Counted from the stretch's first letter, positions 45,869 through 54,367 are shown. The stretch is 64,000 nucleotides of DNA from Actinoplanes subtropicus (GCF_000721705.1 NZ_JOJL01000040.1:1-64000), one strand, 5' to 3'. Notes: generated by a model not told the origin, from the letters alone. Program-made: numbers and translations.

Positions 45869-46486
45869 TCAGAGCCAGTGCTCGGCCAGCAGGGCGATGC
45901 CCAGGACGACCATCGCGGCGCCGGAGAGGCGGGTGGTCAGGCGGGCGGCGGCCGGGCGGGATCGCAGCACCGAGCGCGCCAGCACGCCGACGCCCAGGTA
46001 GCCGGCGCCGCAGTTCGCCGTGTGCAGGACGCCGAGCAGGGCGATCTGCGCCGCCAGCGGCCAGCTTCCGCGCGGGGTGGTGAACTGCGGCAGCAAGGCG
46101 AGGAACAGCAGCAGGCCCTTGGGGTTGAGGCCGCTGACGCCGAACCCACGCGCGACCGCCGCGCCGGGCCGGACGAGGACCTGGCGGTCCGCCGGGAGGG
46201 AGATCGTCGGTGGGCGGGCGAGGATGCCGGCGCCCAGCCAGATCAGGTAGGCGGCGCCGGCGAACGTGAGGGCGGTCAGGACGGCCGGCGTGCGGGCCAC
46301 CAGCGCGGCCACGCCGGCGGCGACCACGGCCGTCAGGGCGAGATAGCCGAGGAGCAGGCCGCCGACCGCAGGCCACAGCGCGCGGTCGCGGAGGCCGGCG
46401 GCGATCACGTACGCCCAGTCCGCGCCGGGCACGAGCACCAGCAGCGCCGACATGGCCCAGAATCCGAACGCCGCCCCGAACGCCAT
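45869..46486 (-). CDS. LysE/RhtB family amino acid exporter
   Basis: A 205-residue membrane protein with about six helices. The start MAFGAAFGFWAMSALLVLVPGADWAYVIAAG with P-G-A-D, GAAYLIWLGAGIL and GVSGLNPKGLLLFLALLPQF are signatures of LysE/RhtB exporters, which remove excess amino acids. The ATG at 46486 gives the family start; longer frames upstream cover the regulator promoter. It is divergent from an Lrp/AsnC regulator, the usual controller of such exporters. Confidence 0.87.
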   Translation of the reverse strand: MAFGAAFGFWAMSALLVLVPGADWAYVIAAGLRDRALWPAVGGLLLGYLALTAVVAAGVAALVARTPAVLTALTFAGAAYLIWLGAGILARPPTISLPADRQVLVRPGAAVARGFGVSGLNPKGLLLFLALLPQFTTPRGSWPLAAQIALLGVLHTANCGAGYLGVGVLARSVLRSRPAAARLTTRLSGAAMVVLGIALLAEHWL

Positions 46487-46499
46487 ACCGGGAAGATTA

Positions 46500-46535
46500 G
46501 GCAATTTCCGGCGGAAGGTGCTTCCAAGTATTGCC
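46500..46535. promoter_or_regulatory. Candidate Lrp-type binding site
   Basis: GGCAAT (46500-46505) and its inverse ATTGCC (46530-46535) flank a spacer of 24 bp in the region between lysE and its divergent regulator. Lrp proteins bind such dyads, and the position overlaps both promoters. Identity as the operator is inferred. Confidence 0.4.
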
Positions 46536-46568
46536 ACTGCGGCGAGCATCTGGGGGAGAATCTGCCCC

Positions 46569-47018
46569 GTGGACGAAGTGGACCGGAAGATTCTTGCGGA
46601 GCTGCAGCAGGACGGGCGACTGACCGTCACCGAGCTGGCCGCCCGGGTGCGGCTCAGCCTCTCCCCGTGCCATCGCCGGCTGCGGGATCTGGAGCGATCG
46701 GGGGCGATCCGGGGCTACCGGGCGATCGTCGACCCGGAGGCGCTCGGGCTGGGCTTCGAGGCGGTCGTGTTCGCGTCGATGTTGCAGGGCGACCGGGACA
46801 CCGTCGCGGCGTTCGAGGCGGCCGTGGAGGCGATCCCGCATGTCGTCCAGGCGCAGCGGCTCTTCGGCGACCCCGACTACCTGCTGCGCGTGGTGAGTGC
46901 CGACCTGGCCGCGTTCCAGCAGCTCTACGACGAGCGGTTGGCAACCCTTCCGGGCGTACGGCGATTGACGTCCACGCTGGTCATGAAGCAGGTGGTCCGC
47001 GATCGACCACTGCCCTGA
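46569..47018 (+). CDS. Lrp/AsnC family transcriptional regulator
   Basis: A 149-residue regulator with an N-terminal helix-turn-helix (DEVDRKILAELQQDGRLTVTELAARVRLSLSPCHRRLRDLE) and a C-terminal ligand-binding RAM domain (GDPDYLLRVVSADLAAFQ). It begins with GTG. Divergent placement next to lysE strongly suggests it activates or represses amino acid export in response to an amino acid. Its 3' end overlaps the converging TetR gene by 38 bp. Confidence 0.88.
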   Translation: MDEVDRKILAELQQDGRLTVTELAARVRLSLSPCHRRLRDLERSGAIRGYRAIVDPEALGLGFEAVVFASMLQGDRDTVAAFEAAVEAIPHVVQAQRLFGDPDYLLRVVSADLAAFQQLYDERLATLPGVRRLTSTLVMKQVVRDRPLP

Positions 47019-47568
47019 GCACGGCGGCGACCGTCGACACGTACGCCTCGTTGTCGAGATTCTCGTCCCACGTGGTCTGCAGGGCCAGGCCCTGATACAC
47101 GGCGATGAGCACCCGGGCGAGGGCGTCGGGGGTGACGCCGGGGGCAAGCGGCACCTCGGCCAGGGCCGCCGCGACCGCCGCCCGGGGATCGTCGACGTTG
47201 CGCCGGGACAGGTCGCGGATCCGCGGGTTGCGCATCGCCTCCGCCCAGATCTGCACGCCGAGCCGCAGGGTGGGCCCGGCGGCCGGGGTGCCGACCGCGC
47301 GCAGGTAGTCGAGATACGCCGCGGCGCGGGCGTCGATCGGGCCGCCGGCGAAGACCTGCCGCTGGTCGTGCCACTCGGTGACGATCGCGGCGATCACGTC
47401 GTCCTTGCCCGCGAAGTACCGGTAGACCAGGCCGGCGCTGATCCCGGACTCGCGCACGATGTCCTGCATGCTGGTGCGGTGGAAGCCGGCCCGGGCGAAG
47501 CAGGCCGCCGCCGCGTCCAGGATCTGCCGGCGGCGGGCGGCCAGGTGGGCGTCGCTGACCTTGGGCAC
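46981..47568 (-). CDS. TetR/AcrR family transcriptional regulator
   Basis: A 195-residue regulator. The helix-turn-helix is RRRQILDAAAACFARAGFHRTSMQDIVRESGISAGLVYRYFAGKDDV, the standard TetR N-terminus; the rest is the helical ligand domain. The GTG at 47568 overlaps the TAG of the upstream methyltransferase by 1 bp, so both are in one operon. It probably represses that operon through the palindrome at 48449-48468. Confidence 0.87.
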   Translation of the reverse strand: MPKVSDAHLAARRRQILDAAAACFARAGFHRTSMQDIVRESGISAGLVYRYFAGKDDVIAAIVTEWHDQRQVFAGGPIDARAAAYLDYLRAVGTPAAGPTLRLGVQIWAEAMRNPRIRDLSRRNVDDPRAAVAAALAEVPLAPGVTPDALARVLIAVYQGLALQTTWDENLDNEAYVSTVAAVLRAVVDRGPPAS

Positions 47569-48437
47569 TACTGGATCTCCGCCTGGGCGACCCGGTAGAA
47601 CGTCGCGGCGTTCTCGTCCCGGCCGAGCGGTTCGAGGTAGCGCACGGCCGCGTCCCGGGTGGACATGTCGAGCGCCAGGCGCAGCCCGCGTGCGGCCACA
47701 TAGCCGGGCAGGGTGGCCGGGTCGAAGCCGAACGTCCACGGCTCCCCCGCGCGGCGCACCGCCTCCGGCCAGTTCCCGGCGTCGAGGGAGCCGTCGAGGA
47801 CCCGGCTGTCCACGTACGTGAAGATCAAGGAACTGCCGGTGGCGGTCAGCGCGGCGATCCGGCGCAGCGTGGCGTCGACGGCGGGCTCGTCGAGGTAGTT
47901 GGTGACGCCCTCCCACACCACGACGGTCGGCTCGAGCGCCGCGAAACCGGCCGCCAGCAGGGCGTCGCCGAGGTCCTGGCGCAGCAGGTCGACCGGGACG
48001 TAGTGGACGTGCCGGCGCCGCTCGGGGCGGACCGCGCCGCGCACCAGCCGCCGCTTGACCGCCTGGGTGGCCGGATGGTCGGCCTCGAAGACGGGCACCC
48101 GGTCGATGCCGGGCAGGCGGTACGCGCGGCTGTCGTAGCCGGCGCCGAGCAGCAGCACCTGGCGGGCGCCGTGGGCGAGCGCGGCCACCACCAGGTCGTC
48201 GATCAGCCGGGTGCGGGCCACGGCGGACGGGCGCGGCCCGGGCCAGCGCCGGTCGATGAGCCGGGACAGCCGCAGGCCGACCGGGCGGAGGCGGGCGGCG
48301 CGGGCCAGCAGCCGGTAACCCCCGCGCAGGAACCGCACGGCCAGGGGGTCGTCGAAGACCCGGTCGCGGCCGCGCGCCGTCTCGAGCGCGCGGAACAACG
48401 CCACCTGCTCGGCCGTACGGCTCGCCCTGTCGCGCAT
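47568..48437 (-). CDS. SAM-dependent methyltransferase, leucine carboxyl methyltransferase-like family
   Basis: A 289-residue protein. The N-terminal SRTAEQVALFRALETARGRDRVFDDPLA and RTRLIDDLV lead to motif I QVLLLGAGYDSRAYR, then FEADHPATQAVKRR and VVWEGVTNYLDE. This is the LCM-like family of actinobacterial O-methyltransferases, often seen in polyketide settings, whose substrates are mostly unknown. It is the first gene of the operon with the TetR regulator, which follows it, and a TetR-style palindrome lies just upstream. Confidence 0.83.
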   Translation of the reverse strand: MRDRASRTAEQVALFRALETARGRDRVFDDPLAVRFLRGGYRLLARAARLRPVGLRLSRLIDRRWPGPRPSAVARTRLIDDLVVAALAHGARQVLLLGAGYDSRAYRLPGIDRVPVFEADHPATQAVKRRLVRGAVRPERRRHVHYVPVDLLRQDLGDALLAAGFAALEPTVVVWEGVTNYLDEPAVDATLRRIAALTATGSSLIFTYVDSRVLDGSLDAGNWPEAVRRAGEPWTFGFDPATLPGYVAARGLRLALDMSTRDAAVRYLEPLGRDENAATFYRVAQAEIQ

Positions 48438-48448
48438 GCGCCGACTCT

Positions 48449-48468
48449 AAATGAACGAGCGTCCATTT
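48449..48468 (-). promoter_or_regulatory. TetR operator palindrome
   Basis: AAATGAACGAGCGTCCATTT is a 20-bp near-palindrome (8 of 10 arm pairs match) starting 12 bp before the methyltransferase ATG. An AT-rich -10-like block overlaps it. GAACG...CGTTC-type half-sites (here GAACG/CGTCC) are the usual TetR family targets. Confidence 0.6.
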
Positions 48469-48570
48469 TTCTAGGGGCGGCCCGTCAAATCGGGGTTGCC
48501 AACCGCCGCCGCGGCGAGCAAACCTGGGGCTGTGCCCGCATGCGTCACGTAGCTGGCGAGGAGGCGGCCC

Positions 48571-49353
48571 ATGCTCAAGGCGCGAATAGTGGTCGGCGCC
48601 GACGGTTCCCCCGGATCGGCGCTCGCGGTCCGCTGGGCCGCGGCCGAGGCGCGGCTCCGCGAGGCGGAGCTGCGGGTGTTCACCGCCTACCATCGCCGAG
48701 ATCCGCGCCAGCAGCACGACGACGACGCGTCCGCCGTGGTGCACGAGGCGGTGACCCAGGCCCGGACGATCGCTCCCGGCATCGAGGTACGCGGGCTGGC
48801 GATGCCCGGGTACGCCGCTCCGATCCTGCTGCACGCCGCGGAGGAGGCGGCGCTGCTGGTGGTCGGCGACCGCCGCCGGGGCAGCCTGCCCGGCCAGCCG
48901 CTGGGCTCGGTCGGCAGCCAGGTCGCCACGCACGCCCGCGCCTCGGTGGTGGTCGTCCGCGGGCGGCCGTCCTGCGACGACGGCCCGGTGGTGGTCGGGG
49001 TCGACGACGGGCCGGCCACGTCCACGATCATCGGCCGCGCCTTCGAGGAGGCGGCGCTGCGCAAGACGCCGCTGCTGGCGGTGACGGCCAACGGCCGGTC
49101 GTCGCCGGCCGCACAGGCGCTGGGGACGGAGGTGGACCCGCAGCTCGACCCCTGGCGGGAGAAGTACCCGTCGGTGGAGGTGCTGCGGGAGTACGCGGCG
49201 GGCCGGCCGGACAAGGTGCTGGTGCAGCGCTGCCAGGAGGCGCAGCTGGTGGTGGTCGGGCCGCGCCGGCACGGGTACCAGGGAGTGATGCTGGGGGCGG
49301 TCGGGAGCGAGTTGCTGCGGCGGGCGGCCTGCCCGGTGCTGATCGCCCGATAG
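48571..49353 (+). CDS. Universal stress protein with two Usp domains
   Basis: A 260-residue cytosolic protein of two tandem UspA domains. The first begins IVVGADGSPGSALAVRWAAAEA and contains LLVVGDRRRGSLPGQPLGSVGSQV, the nucleotide-binding G-2x-G-9x-G(S/T) loop. The second, starting VVVGVDDGP, ends with GPRRHGYQGVMLGAVGSELLRRAACPVLIA. Tandem forms are common in actinobacteria and respond to hypoxia or general stress. ATG with GGAGGCGGC upstream. No obvious partner gene. Confidence 0.87.
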   Translation: MLKARIVVGADGSPGSALAVRWAAAEARLREAELRVFTAYHRRDPRQQHDDDASAVVHEAVTQARTIAPGIEVRGLAMPGYAAPILLHAAEEAALLVVGDRRRGSLPGQPLGSVGSQVATHARASVVVVRGRPSCDDGPVVVGVDDGPATSTIIGRAFEEAALRKTPLLAVTANGRSSPAAQALGTEVDPQLDPWREKYPSVEVLREYAAGRPDKVLVQRCQEAQLVVVGPRRHGYQGVMLGAVGSELLRRAACPVLIAR

Positions 49354-49405
49354 TCTCCGGGAAATCGGTGGATCGCCCGGGCCGCCGCGGACAGAATGCT
49401 GGGCC

Positions 49406-50335
49406 ATGCAGGACAGGCCCGCGGGCGTCACCGAGGCGATGCTGGTCACGGCCCTGCGCGACGGCTGGGGTATCGACGCCGGCTCGCTGACCTACTTGCC
49501 GGTGGGTGCGGGCGGGTACCACTGGCGGGCCGGCGACCGCTGGTTCCTCACGGTCACCGCGGCCGAGCCGGGGCCGCTCGAACGTGCCCTGCGCACGGCT
49601 CAAGCGCTCCGTCACGACGCGGGCCTGACGTTCGTCCTGGCCGCGGAGGGCGCCCCGCTCCGGCCGGTCGGGCCGGCCCACACGTTGTCGGTGTTCCGGC
49701 TGGTCGAGGGGGTGGCGGGCGATTTCGGGCCGCACTCGGCGGACCGGGCCGAGGTCGTCGACCTGCTCGCGGCACTGCACGGCGCGACGCCGTACGTTCG
49801 GGATCTGGCGCCGCCGGACGATCTGCGGCTGCGCGGCCGCGCCGGTTTGGCGGCCGCCTCGGACCGGGACTCCTGGGAGGCCACGGGGCCGTATGCCGAG
49901 CCCGCGCGTGACCTCCTGGCCGCACACGCCGCGAAGATCGGGCGCTGGCTGTCCGAGCTGGACCGGCTGGCCGCCGAGATTCCCCCGGCCCGGGTGGTCA
50001 CGCACGGCGAGCCGCACCCGGCCAACATCCTGACCACCCCCACCGGCAAGCTGCTGATCGACTGGGACACCGTCCGGATGGCGCCGCCCGAGCGCGACCT
50101 GTGGCACCTCACCGACGACCCGTTCGCCGGCGCCGACCCGGCGCAGGACAAGGCCCTGACCCGCTACGCCGAGGCCACCGGTCACCCGATCTCGGCCGCG
50201 GCCCTCGGCTTCTACCGCCTGACCTGGATCCTCGCCGACATCGCGATCTTCGCGGCCGATCTGCGGGCCCCGCACACCGAGGGCGGCGACGCCGAGGAGG
50301 CCCTCAACGCGCTGCACGGTTACCTCGACGACTGA
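49406..50335 (+). CDS. Phosphotransferase-family kinase (APH-like)
   Basis: A 309-residue protein of the aminoglycoside phosphotransferase fold. The catalytic loop reads VVTHGEPHPANIL, with Glu where the classical enzyme has Asp (HGDxHxxN), a substitution usual in this actinobacterial subgroup. The metal site is LLIDWDTVRMAP. It resembles spectinomycin phosphotransferase-like proteins, but resistance cannot be claimed. The ATG at 49406 starts MQDRPAGVTEAML, 52 bp after the stress protein gene. Possible substrates include antibiotics or small alcohols. Confidence 0.8.
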   Translation: MQDRPAGVTEAMLVTALRDGWGIDAGSLTYLPVGAGGYHWRAGDRWFLTVTAAEPGPLERALRTAQALRHDAGLTFVLAAEGAPLRPVGPAHTLSVFRLVEGVAGDFGPHSADRAEVVDLLAALHGATPYVRDLAPPDDLRLRGRAGLAAASDRDSWEATGPYAEPARDLLAAHAAKIGRWLSELDRLAAEIPPARVVTHGEPHPANILTTPTGKLLIDWDTVRMAPPERDLWHLTDDPFAGADPAQDKALTRYAEATGHPISAAALGFYRLTWILADIAIFAADLRAPHTEGGDAEEALNALHGYLDD

Positions 50336-50378
50336 TAACGTGTCCGGGTCCGTGACTTCACGCGAGGAGGTGAGACCC

Positions 50379-50438
50379 ATGAAGGCACCACGCACGTGGG
50401 TGCTCCCCACCGGCGTCACGGTCGGGCGACAGGCATAG
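50379..50438 (+). CDS. Leader peptide MKAPRTWVLPTGVTVGRQA upstream of an alpha/beta hydrolase
   Basis: A 19-codon frame with an excellent RBS (GAGGAGGTGA, 7 nt away) ends 50 nt before the hydrolase ATG. A stem-loop (50446-50473) lies between them. The frame contains RTWV, very like RSWV of the leader at 864. Strong RBS, short ORF and hairpin in front of a real gene argue for attenuation. The peptide has no homology I know. Confidence 0.55.
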   Translation: MKAPRTWVLPTGVTVGRQA

Positions 50439-50445
50439 GGGTCGC

Positions 50446-50473
50446 CGGGAGCGCCACCTTCGCGGCTCTCCCG
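50446..50473 (+). terminator. Hairpin between leader and alpha/beta hydrolase
   Basis: Arms CGGGAG (50446-50451) and CTCCCG (50468-50473) pair, extended by three more G-C pairs inside (50453-50455 with 50464-50466) after one mismatch. It sits 15 bp before the hydrolase ATG, so it could act as an attenuator or mask the RBS. Confidence 0.5.
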
Positions 50474-50488
50474 AAAGGCACTGAATCC

Positions 50489-51262
50489 ATGCATTGCGTA
50501 CGTTTCATGGCCGAGTCCTCGTCCGCCGGCGTGCTCGAGCGCGACTTCCTGGTCGGCGAGGTCCCCGGGGTCCTGTGGTCGCCCGCGTCCGCCCTCGGTG
50601 GCGCACCGCTGGTGTTGATGGGCCACGGCGGCGGCCTGCACAAGAAGACCCCGGCCCAGGCCGCCCGGGCTCGTGACATGGTCACGAGCTGGGGATTCCA
50701 CGTGGCCGCGATCGACGCGCCGGGGCACGGCGAGCGACCGCGCACGGCGGCCGACGACCGGGCCCGCACCGACATGCGCTCGGCGATGGCCGCCGGCGAT
50801 CACGAGCGCTTCAAGGCGGTCAGCATCGGCTACACCAGGTCGCTGGCCGCCCGGGCCGTCCCCGAGTGGCGGGCGACCCTGGACGCCCTGCAGCGGTTGC
50901 CGTCGATCGGCCCGGATGCCCCGATCGGTTACGGCGGCGGCGTCTCGATGGGCACCGCGATCGGCATCCCGCTGACCGCGGTCGAACCGCGCATCTCCGC
51001 GGCCATCTTCGGCGCCGGCTTCTTCGTGTACGAGGACCTGCTGGCGGCCGCCCGGCGGATCACGGTCCCGATCCAGTATCTGGTGCCCTGGGACGACGAG
51101 TTCGTGACCCGTGAGTCGGCGTTCGAGTTGTTCGACGCCTTCGCTGCTCGGGAGAAGACGTTGCACGCCAACCCGGGCGATCACCGCCGCATCCGCTGGA
51201 TCGGGCTCGACAACGAGTTCCTCCCCCGCCACCTGGGCCGGGCGACCGCCCCGACGGCCTGA
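50489..51262 (+). CDS. Alpha/beta hydrolase (dienelactone-hydrolase-like)
   Basis: A 257-residue cytosolic hydrolase. LVLMGHGGGLHK is the oxyanion strand and loop, IGYGGGVSMGTAIG is the nucleophile elbow (G-x-S with G-G-V-S-M-G), PWDDEFV carries the acid and NPGDHRRI the His. The ATG at 50489 follows GAAAGG and a hairpin controlled by a leader ORF. Leader control suggests the enzyme responds to an inhibitor of translation, perhaps by hydrolysing it; this is inference. Confidence 0.82.
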   Translation: MHCVRFMAESSSAGVLERDFLVGEVPGVLWSPASALGGAPLVLMGHGGGLHKKTPAQAARARDMVTSWGFHVAAIDAPGHGERPRTAADDRARTDMRSAMAAGDHERFKAVSIGYTRSLAARAVPEWRATLDALQRLPSIGPDAPIGYGGGVSMGTAIGIPLTAVEPRISAAIFGAGFFVYEDLLAAARRITVPIQYLVPWDDEFVTRESAFELFDAFAAREKTLHANPGDHRRIRWIGLDNEFLPRHLGRATAPTA

Positions 51263-51270
51263 TCGGATCT

Positions 51271-51490
51271 GATCGGTGTCGGCGTCCGGCCGCGCGCCGG
51301 ACGGATCGCCCCGGTGAACAGACCTGATCGGGGTCGGCGTGCGGCCGCGCGCCGGACGGATCACCCCGGTGAACAGACCTGATCGGGGTCGGCGTGCGGC
51401 CGCGCGCCGGACGGATCGCCCCGGTGAACAGACCAGATCGGGGTCGGCGGCCGGCCGCGCGCCGGATGCCGGCCCCGGTGATCGCTTGCG
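51271..51490. repeat. 55-bp tandem repeat, four units
   Basis: GATCGG(G/T)GTCGGCG starts at 51271, 51326, 51381 and 51436, exactly 55 bp apart. Units share GCGGCCGCGCGCCGGACGGA and CCCCGGTGAACAGACC with few changes; the fourth degrades near GATGCCGG. No gene fits 51263-51577. The array lies between converging genes, has no spacers and 55 is not a multiple of three, so it is not a CRISPR array or a coding repeat. Confidence 0.85.
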
Positions 51491-51577
51491 ATCAGCGTTG
51501 CGACATCGCCGCGATCGAGCGGGTGGCGATTGCGGCGCGGGTTCAGCAGCCGATCCCGATCGGTTCGGGTCAGCGCT

Positions 51578-52455
51578 TCAGCGCTGCGACCGGGCGCGCT
51601 CCAGCAGGTGACGACGACAGGCGCGGGCCGCCGGGGAGAGCGGGCGATCGCGCCGGTGCATCAGGGCGATCGGCGGGTGCGGGATCGCCGGGCGCGGCTG
51701 TGCGTCACGATCGGCGGGCCGGGGCGGGTCGCGGCCGATCGCGCCAGCAGCGCCACGCCGACGCCGGCGGCGACCAGGTCGCGGATCGCCATGGCGCTGG
51801 ACGCCTCGAACGGGATCCGCGGAATGAACCCGGCCGCCGACGCCGCCGTCCGCAGGATCTGATGCAGGCCGCTGCCCGCGGGCAAGCAGACGAACAGCTC
51901 GTCGCGCAGGTCGGCCAGCGACGTCACCGGCCGGTGGCCGGGCGGCAACGCCAGCACCAGATGCTCATCGGCGATCCGGCGCGCGCCGAACCGATCGGGC
52001 AGGTCCGCATGCCGCGGGCCGATCACCAGGTCGGTCTCGCCGGCGTCCAGGGCGGCCAGCAACCCCGCGATCAGATCCGATCGCAGCGACAGGTCCACGC
52101 CCGGATGCCGGTCGTGGAAGCCGGCCAGCGCCGCCGCCAGCGGGAAGTCGCCGAGAACGGCCGTCGCCCCGAGCGTCACCCGGCCGCGCAGGACCGCCGT
52201 CAACTCGGTCAGGTCCGATCGGGCGCCGGCCAGTTCCGACTGGATGCGATCGTATCGGGCCAGCAGCATCTCCCCGGCCTGGGTGAGCGTCACCCGGCGG
52301 GTGGTGCGGGCGAACAGCGGCACCCCGAGCTCCGCCTCGAGGGAGCGGACCTGAGCGGAAACGGCCGATTGCGCCAGCCGCAGGTGTTCCGCCGCCCGGG
52401 TGAAGCCGCCCTGCCGCGCGACCGCGGCGAACGTGTCCAGCTGCCGGAATTCCAT
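51578..52455 (-). pseudogene. LysR family regulator with a C-terminal frameshift
   Basis: The first 250 codons give a normal LysR protein (MEFRQLDTFAAVARQGGFTRAAEHLRLAQSAVSAQVRSLEAELG, then an effector domain). Near 51697 one base appears to be missing: the annotated frame runs out to a basic tail and stops at 51661, while in the next frame the expected end (PPIALMHRRDRPLSPAARAC..., stop 51578) is intact. A missing C in AGCC CGCGCC would restore it. It is either a recent mutation or a sequence error. If the shift is real, only the last 30 or so residues change and DNA binding may survive. It is divergent from the aldo/keto reductase it likely controls. Confidence 0.75.
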
Positions 52456-52534
52456 GGATTCATCGTGCACCGCGCTGAATGCGTACGCGAAACGGACTTG
52501 GACCTTGCCGGTCGCGGCGACGAGGCTGGACCGT

Positions 52535-53512
52535 ATGGAACAACGGAAACTCGGTGGTTTGACCTGCTCGGCGGTCGGGTTCGGGTGCATGGGCCTGTCT
52601 CAGGCCTACGGCCCGGCGGACGAGGACGCGTCGGTGCTGGCGATCCGGACCGCGCTGGACGCCGGCGTGACCCTGCTCGACACGGCGATGAGCTACGGCG
52701 CGGGGCACAACGAGCGGCTGGTCGGCCGCGCGATCGCGGGGCGCCGGGAGGAGGTGGTGCTGGCGACGAAGTTCGGCATCGTGCGCACCGATCAGGGCGT
52801 CGGCCTGGACGCGCACCCGGACCGCGTCGCCGGCTACTGCGACGCCTCGCTGCAGCGGCTGGGCGTGGCGGTGATCGATCTGTACTACCTGCACCGGGTC
52901 GATCCGGACGTGCCCCTGGCCGAAACGATCGGCGCGATGGCGTCTCTGGTCGAGGCCGGGAAGGTTCGCCACCTCGGGCTGTCCGAGGTGAGCCCGGCCC
53001 AGATCGAGGAGGCGAAAGCGGTCCATCCGATCGCCGCGATCGAATTCGAGTGGTCGCTGTCCTGGCGGGAACCGGAGGACGACGTGGTGCCGGCGGCGCG
53101 GGCGGCGGGCGCGGGCCTGGTGCCCTACAGCCCCCTCGGCCGGGGCCTGCTGACCGGGAAGCTGCCGACCGGGCCGTTCGCGCCCGGCGACTTCCGCGCC
53201 ACCGACGGCCGGTTCGCCGGCGACGCGCTCGACCGGAATCTGACCCTGGTGGGCGAGCTGACCCGGATCGCCGAGAAGCGCGGCGTCACCACCGGTCAGC
53301 TGGCGCTGGCGTGGTTGCTGGCCCGCGGCCGGGACGTGGTGCCGATCCCGGGCACCCGCAACCACGCCCGGGTCGCCGAGAACGCGGCCGCCGCCGACAT
53401 CACGCTGTCCGCGGACGACCTGGCGACGCTGGAGGCCGCCGCCCCGCGCGGGGCGTGGACCGGCGATCGCCGTTCCTTCGCGGCCCACGGCACGACCCGG
53501 ACGACCGCCTAG
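52535..53512 (+). CDS. Aldo/keto reductase, general stress type
   Basis: A 325-residue NADPH-dependent reductase. KLGGLTCSAVGFGCMGLSQAYG is typical of the YajO/IolS-like group. The tetrad is present: Asp and Tyr in LLDTAMSYGAG, Lys in VLATKFGIV and His in LYYLHRVDP. SPLGRGLLTGKLP and the late PIPGTRN complete the family. The ATG at 52535 matches the usual start. It is divergent from a LysR gene with 79 bp between, the normal layout for a regulator and its target. Confidence 0.88.
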   Translation: MEQRKLGGLTCSAVGFGCMGLSQAYGPADEDASVLAIRTALDAGVTLLDTAMSYGAGHNERLVGRAIAGRREEVVLATKFGIVRTDQGVGLDAHPDRVAGYCDASLQRLGVAVIDLYYLHRVDPDVPLAETIGAMASLVEAGKVRHLGLSEVSPAQIEEAKAVHPIAAIEFEWSLSWREPEDDVVPAARAAGAGLVPYSPLGRGLLTGKLPTGPFAPGDFRATDGRFAGDALDRNLTLVGELTRIAEKRGVTTGQLALAWLLARGRDVVPIPGTRNHARVAENAAAADITLSADDLATLEAAAPRGAWTGDRRSFAAHGTTRTTA

Positions 53513-53602
53513 ATCCGACCGTCCGGAATGACGCCTTCTGTTCGTCAAGATGTCGAAGCCGGGGCGGCAGCTTCGACGTCCCGGCGAGGAAGGGAGTCAG
53601 CC

Positions 53603-54367
53603 ATGACCACGAACGAACTCTCCGGGCGGCCGCCGATCGTCGGCCTGGACACCTGGCAGGCCGCCCGGGACGAGTTGCTGATCCGGGAGAAGGCGCACAC
53701 CCGCGAGGGCGACGCGATCGCCGCGGCGCGTCGCCGGCTGCCCATGGCCGAGATCGACGGCGGCGTCGAGGTCGTCGGCCCGGACGGCCCGGTGCCGTTC
53801 CGGGACCTGTTCCAGGGCCGCGACGAACTGCTGGTCTATCAGCACATGTGGCACGACGGCGCGCCGCACCAGGGGCAGTGCGAGGGCTGCACGGTGGCGG
53901 CCTGGCATCTGCGGGACGCCACCTACCTGAACGCGCGCGGGGTGTCCTTCGCCGTGCTCACCCCTGGCCGGTGGGACGAGGTGGCCCCGTTCGTCGCGTT
54001 CATGGGGTACACCCAGCCGTGGTATTCGGTACGCGACGCGCCGGCGCCGGTCGGCGGCGACATGGGCTATTTCAGTTGCTTCCTGCGCGACGGCGAGCGC
54101 GTGTTCCTCACCTACCGCACGACCGGCCGGGGCACCGAGCCGGCCAGCGGGTCGTTCGCCCTGCTCGACATGACGCCGTACGGCCGGCGCGAGGCGTGGC
54201 AGGTCAGCCCGGAAGGCTGGCCCAAGGGTGAGGCACCCTGCTGGTACTGGCGTGCCGACGCGGACGGCACGCCCACCTGGGGCCCGACCAGCCGCCCGGC
54301 ACCCCAGTGGACTCGTCCGGGAGCAACCCCGGAGACAACCCTCGGCCGGACCGGCACACACCGCTGA
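53603..54367 (+). CDS. DUF899 family thioredoxin-like protein
   Basis: A 254-residue cytosolic protein. RDELLIREKAHTREGDAIAAARRRLPM, LLVYQHMWHDGAPHQGQCEGCT with Cys-x-x-Cys and GYFSCFLRDGERVFLTYRT are hallmarks of DUF899 proteins, which have a thioredoxin-like fold. The CEGC pair may be redox active. The ATG has GGAAGGGA upstream. It converges on the secreted-protein gene across a strong hairpin. Confidence 0.83.
   Translation: MTTNELSGRPPIVGLDTWQAARDELLIREKAHTREGDAIAAARRRLPMAEIDGGVEVVGPDGPVPFRDLFQGRDELLVYQHMWHDGAPHQGQCEGCTVAAWHLRDATYLNARGVSFAVLTPGRWDEVAPFVAFMGYTQPWYSVRDAPAPVGGDMGYFSCFLRDGERVFLTYRTTGRGTEPASGSFALLDMTPYGRREAWQVSPEGWPKGEAPCWYWRADADGTPTWGPTSRPAPQWTRPGATPETTLGRTGTHR

Noticed and set aside
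51271..51490. Possible CRISPR array.
   Set aside because: The units are directly tandem without unique spacers, and no cas genes are present.
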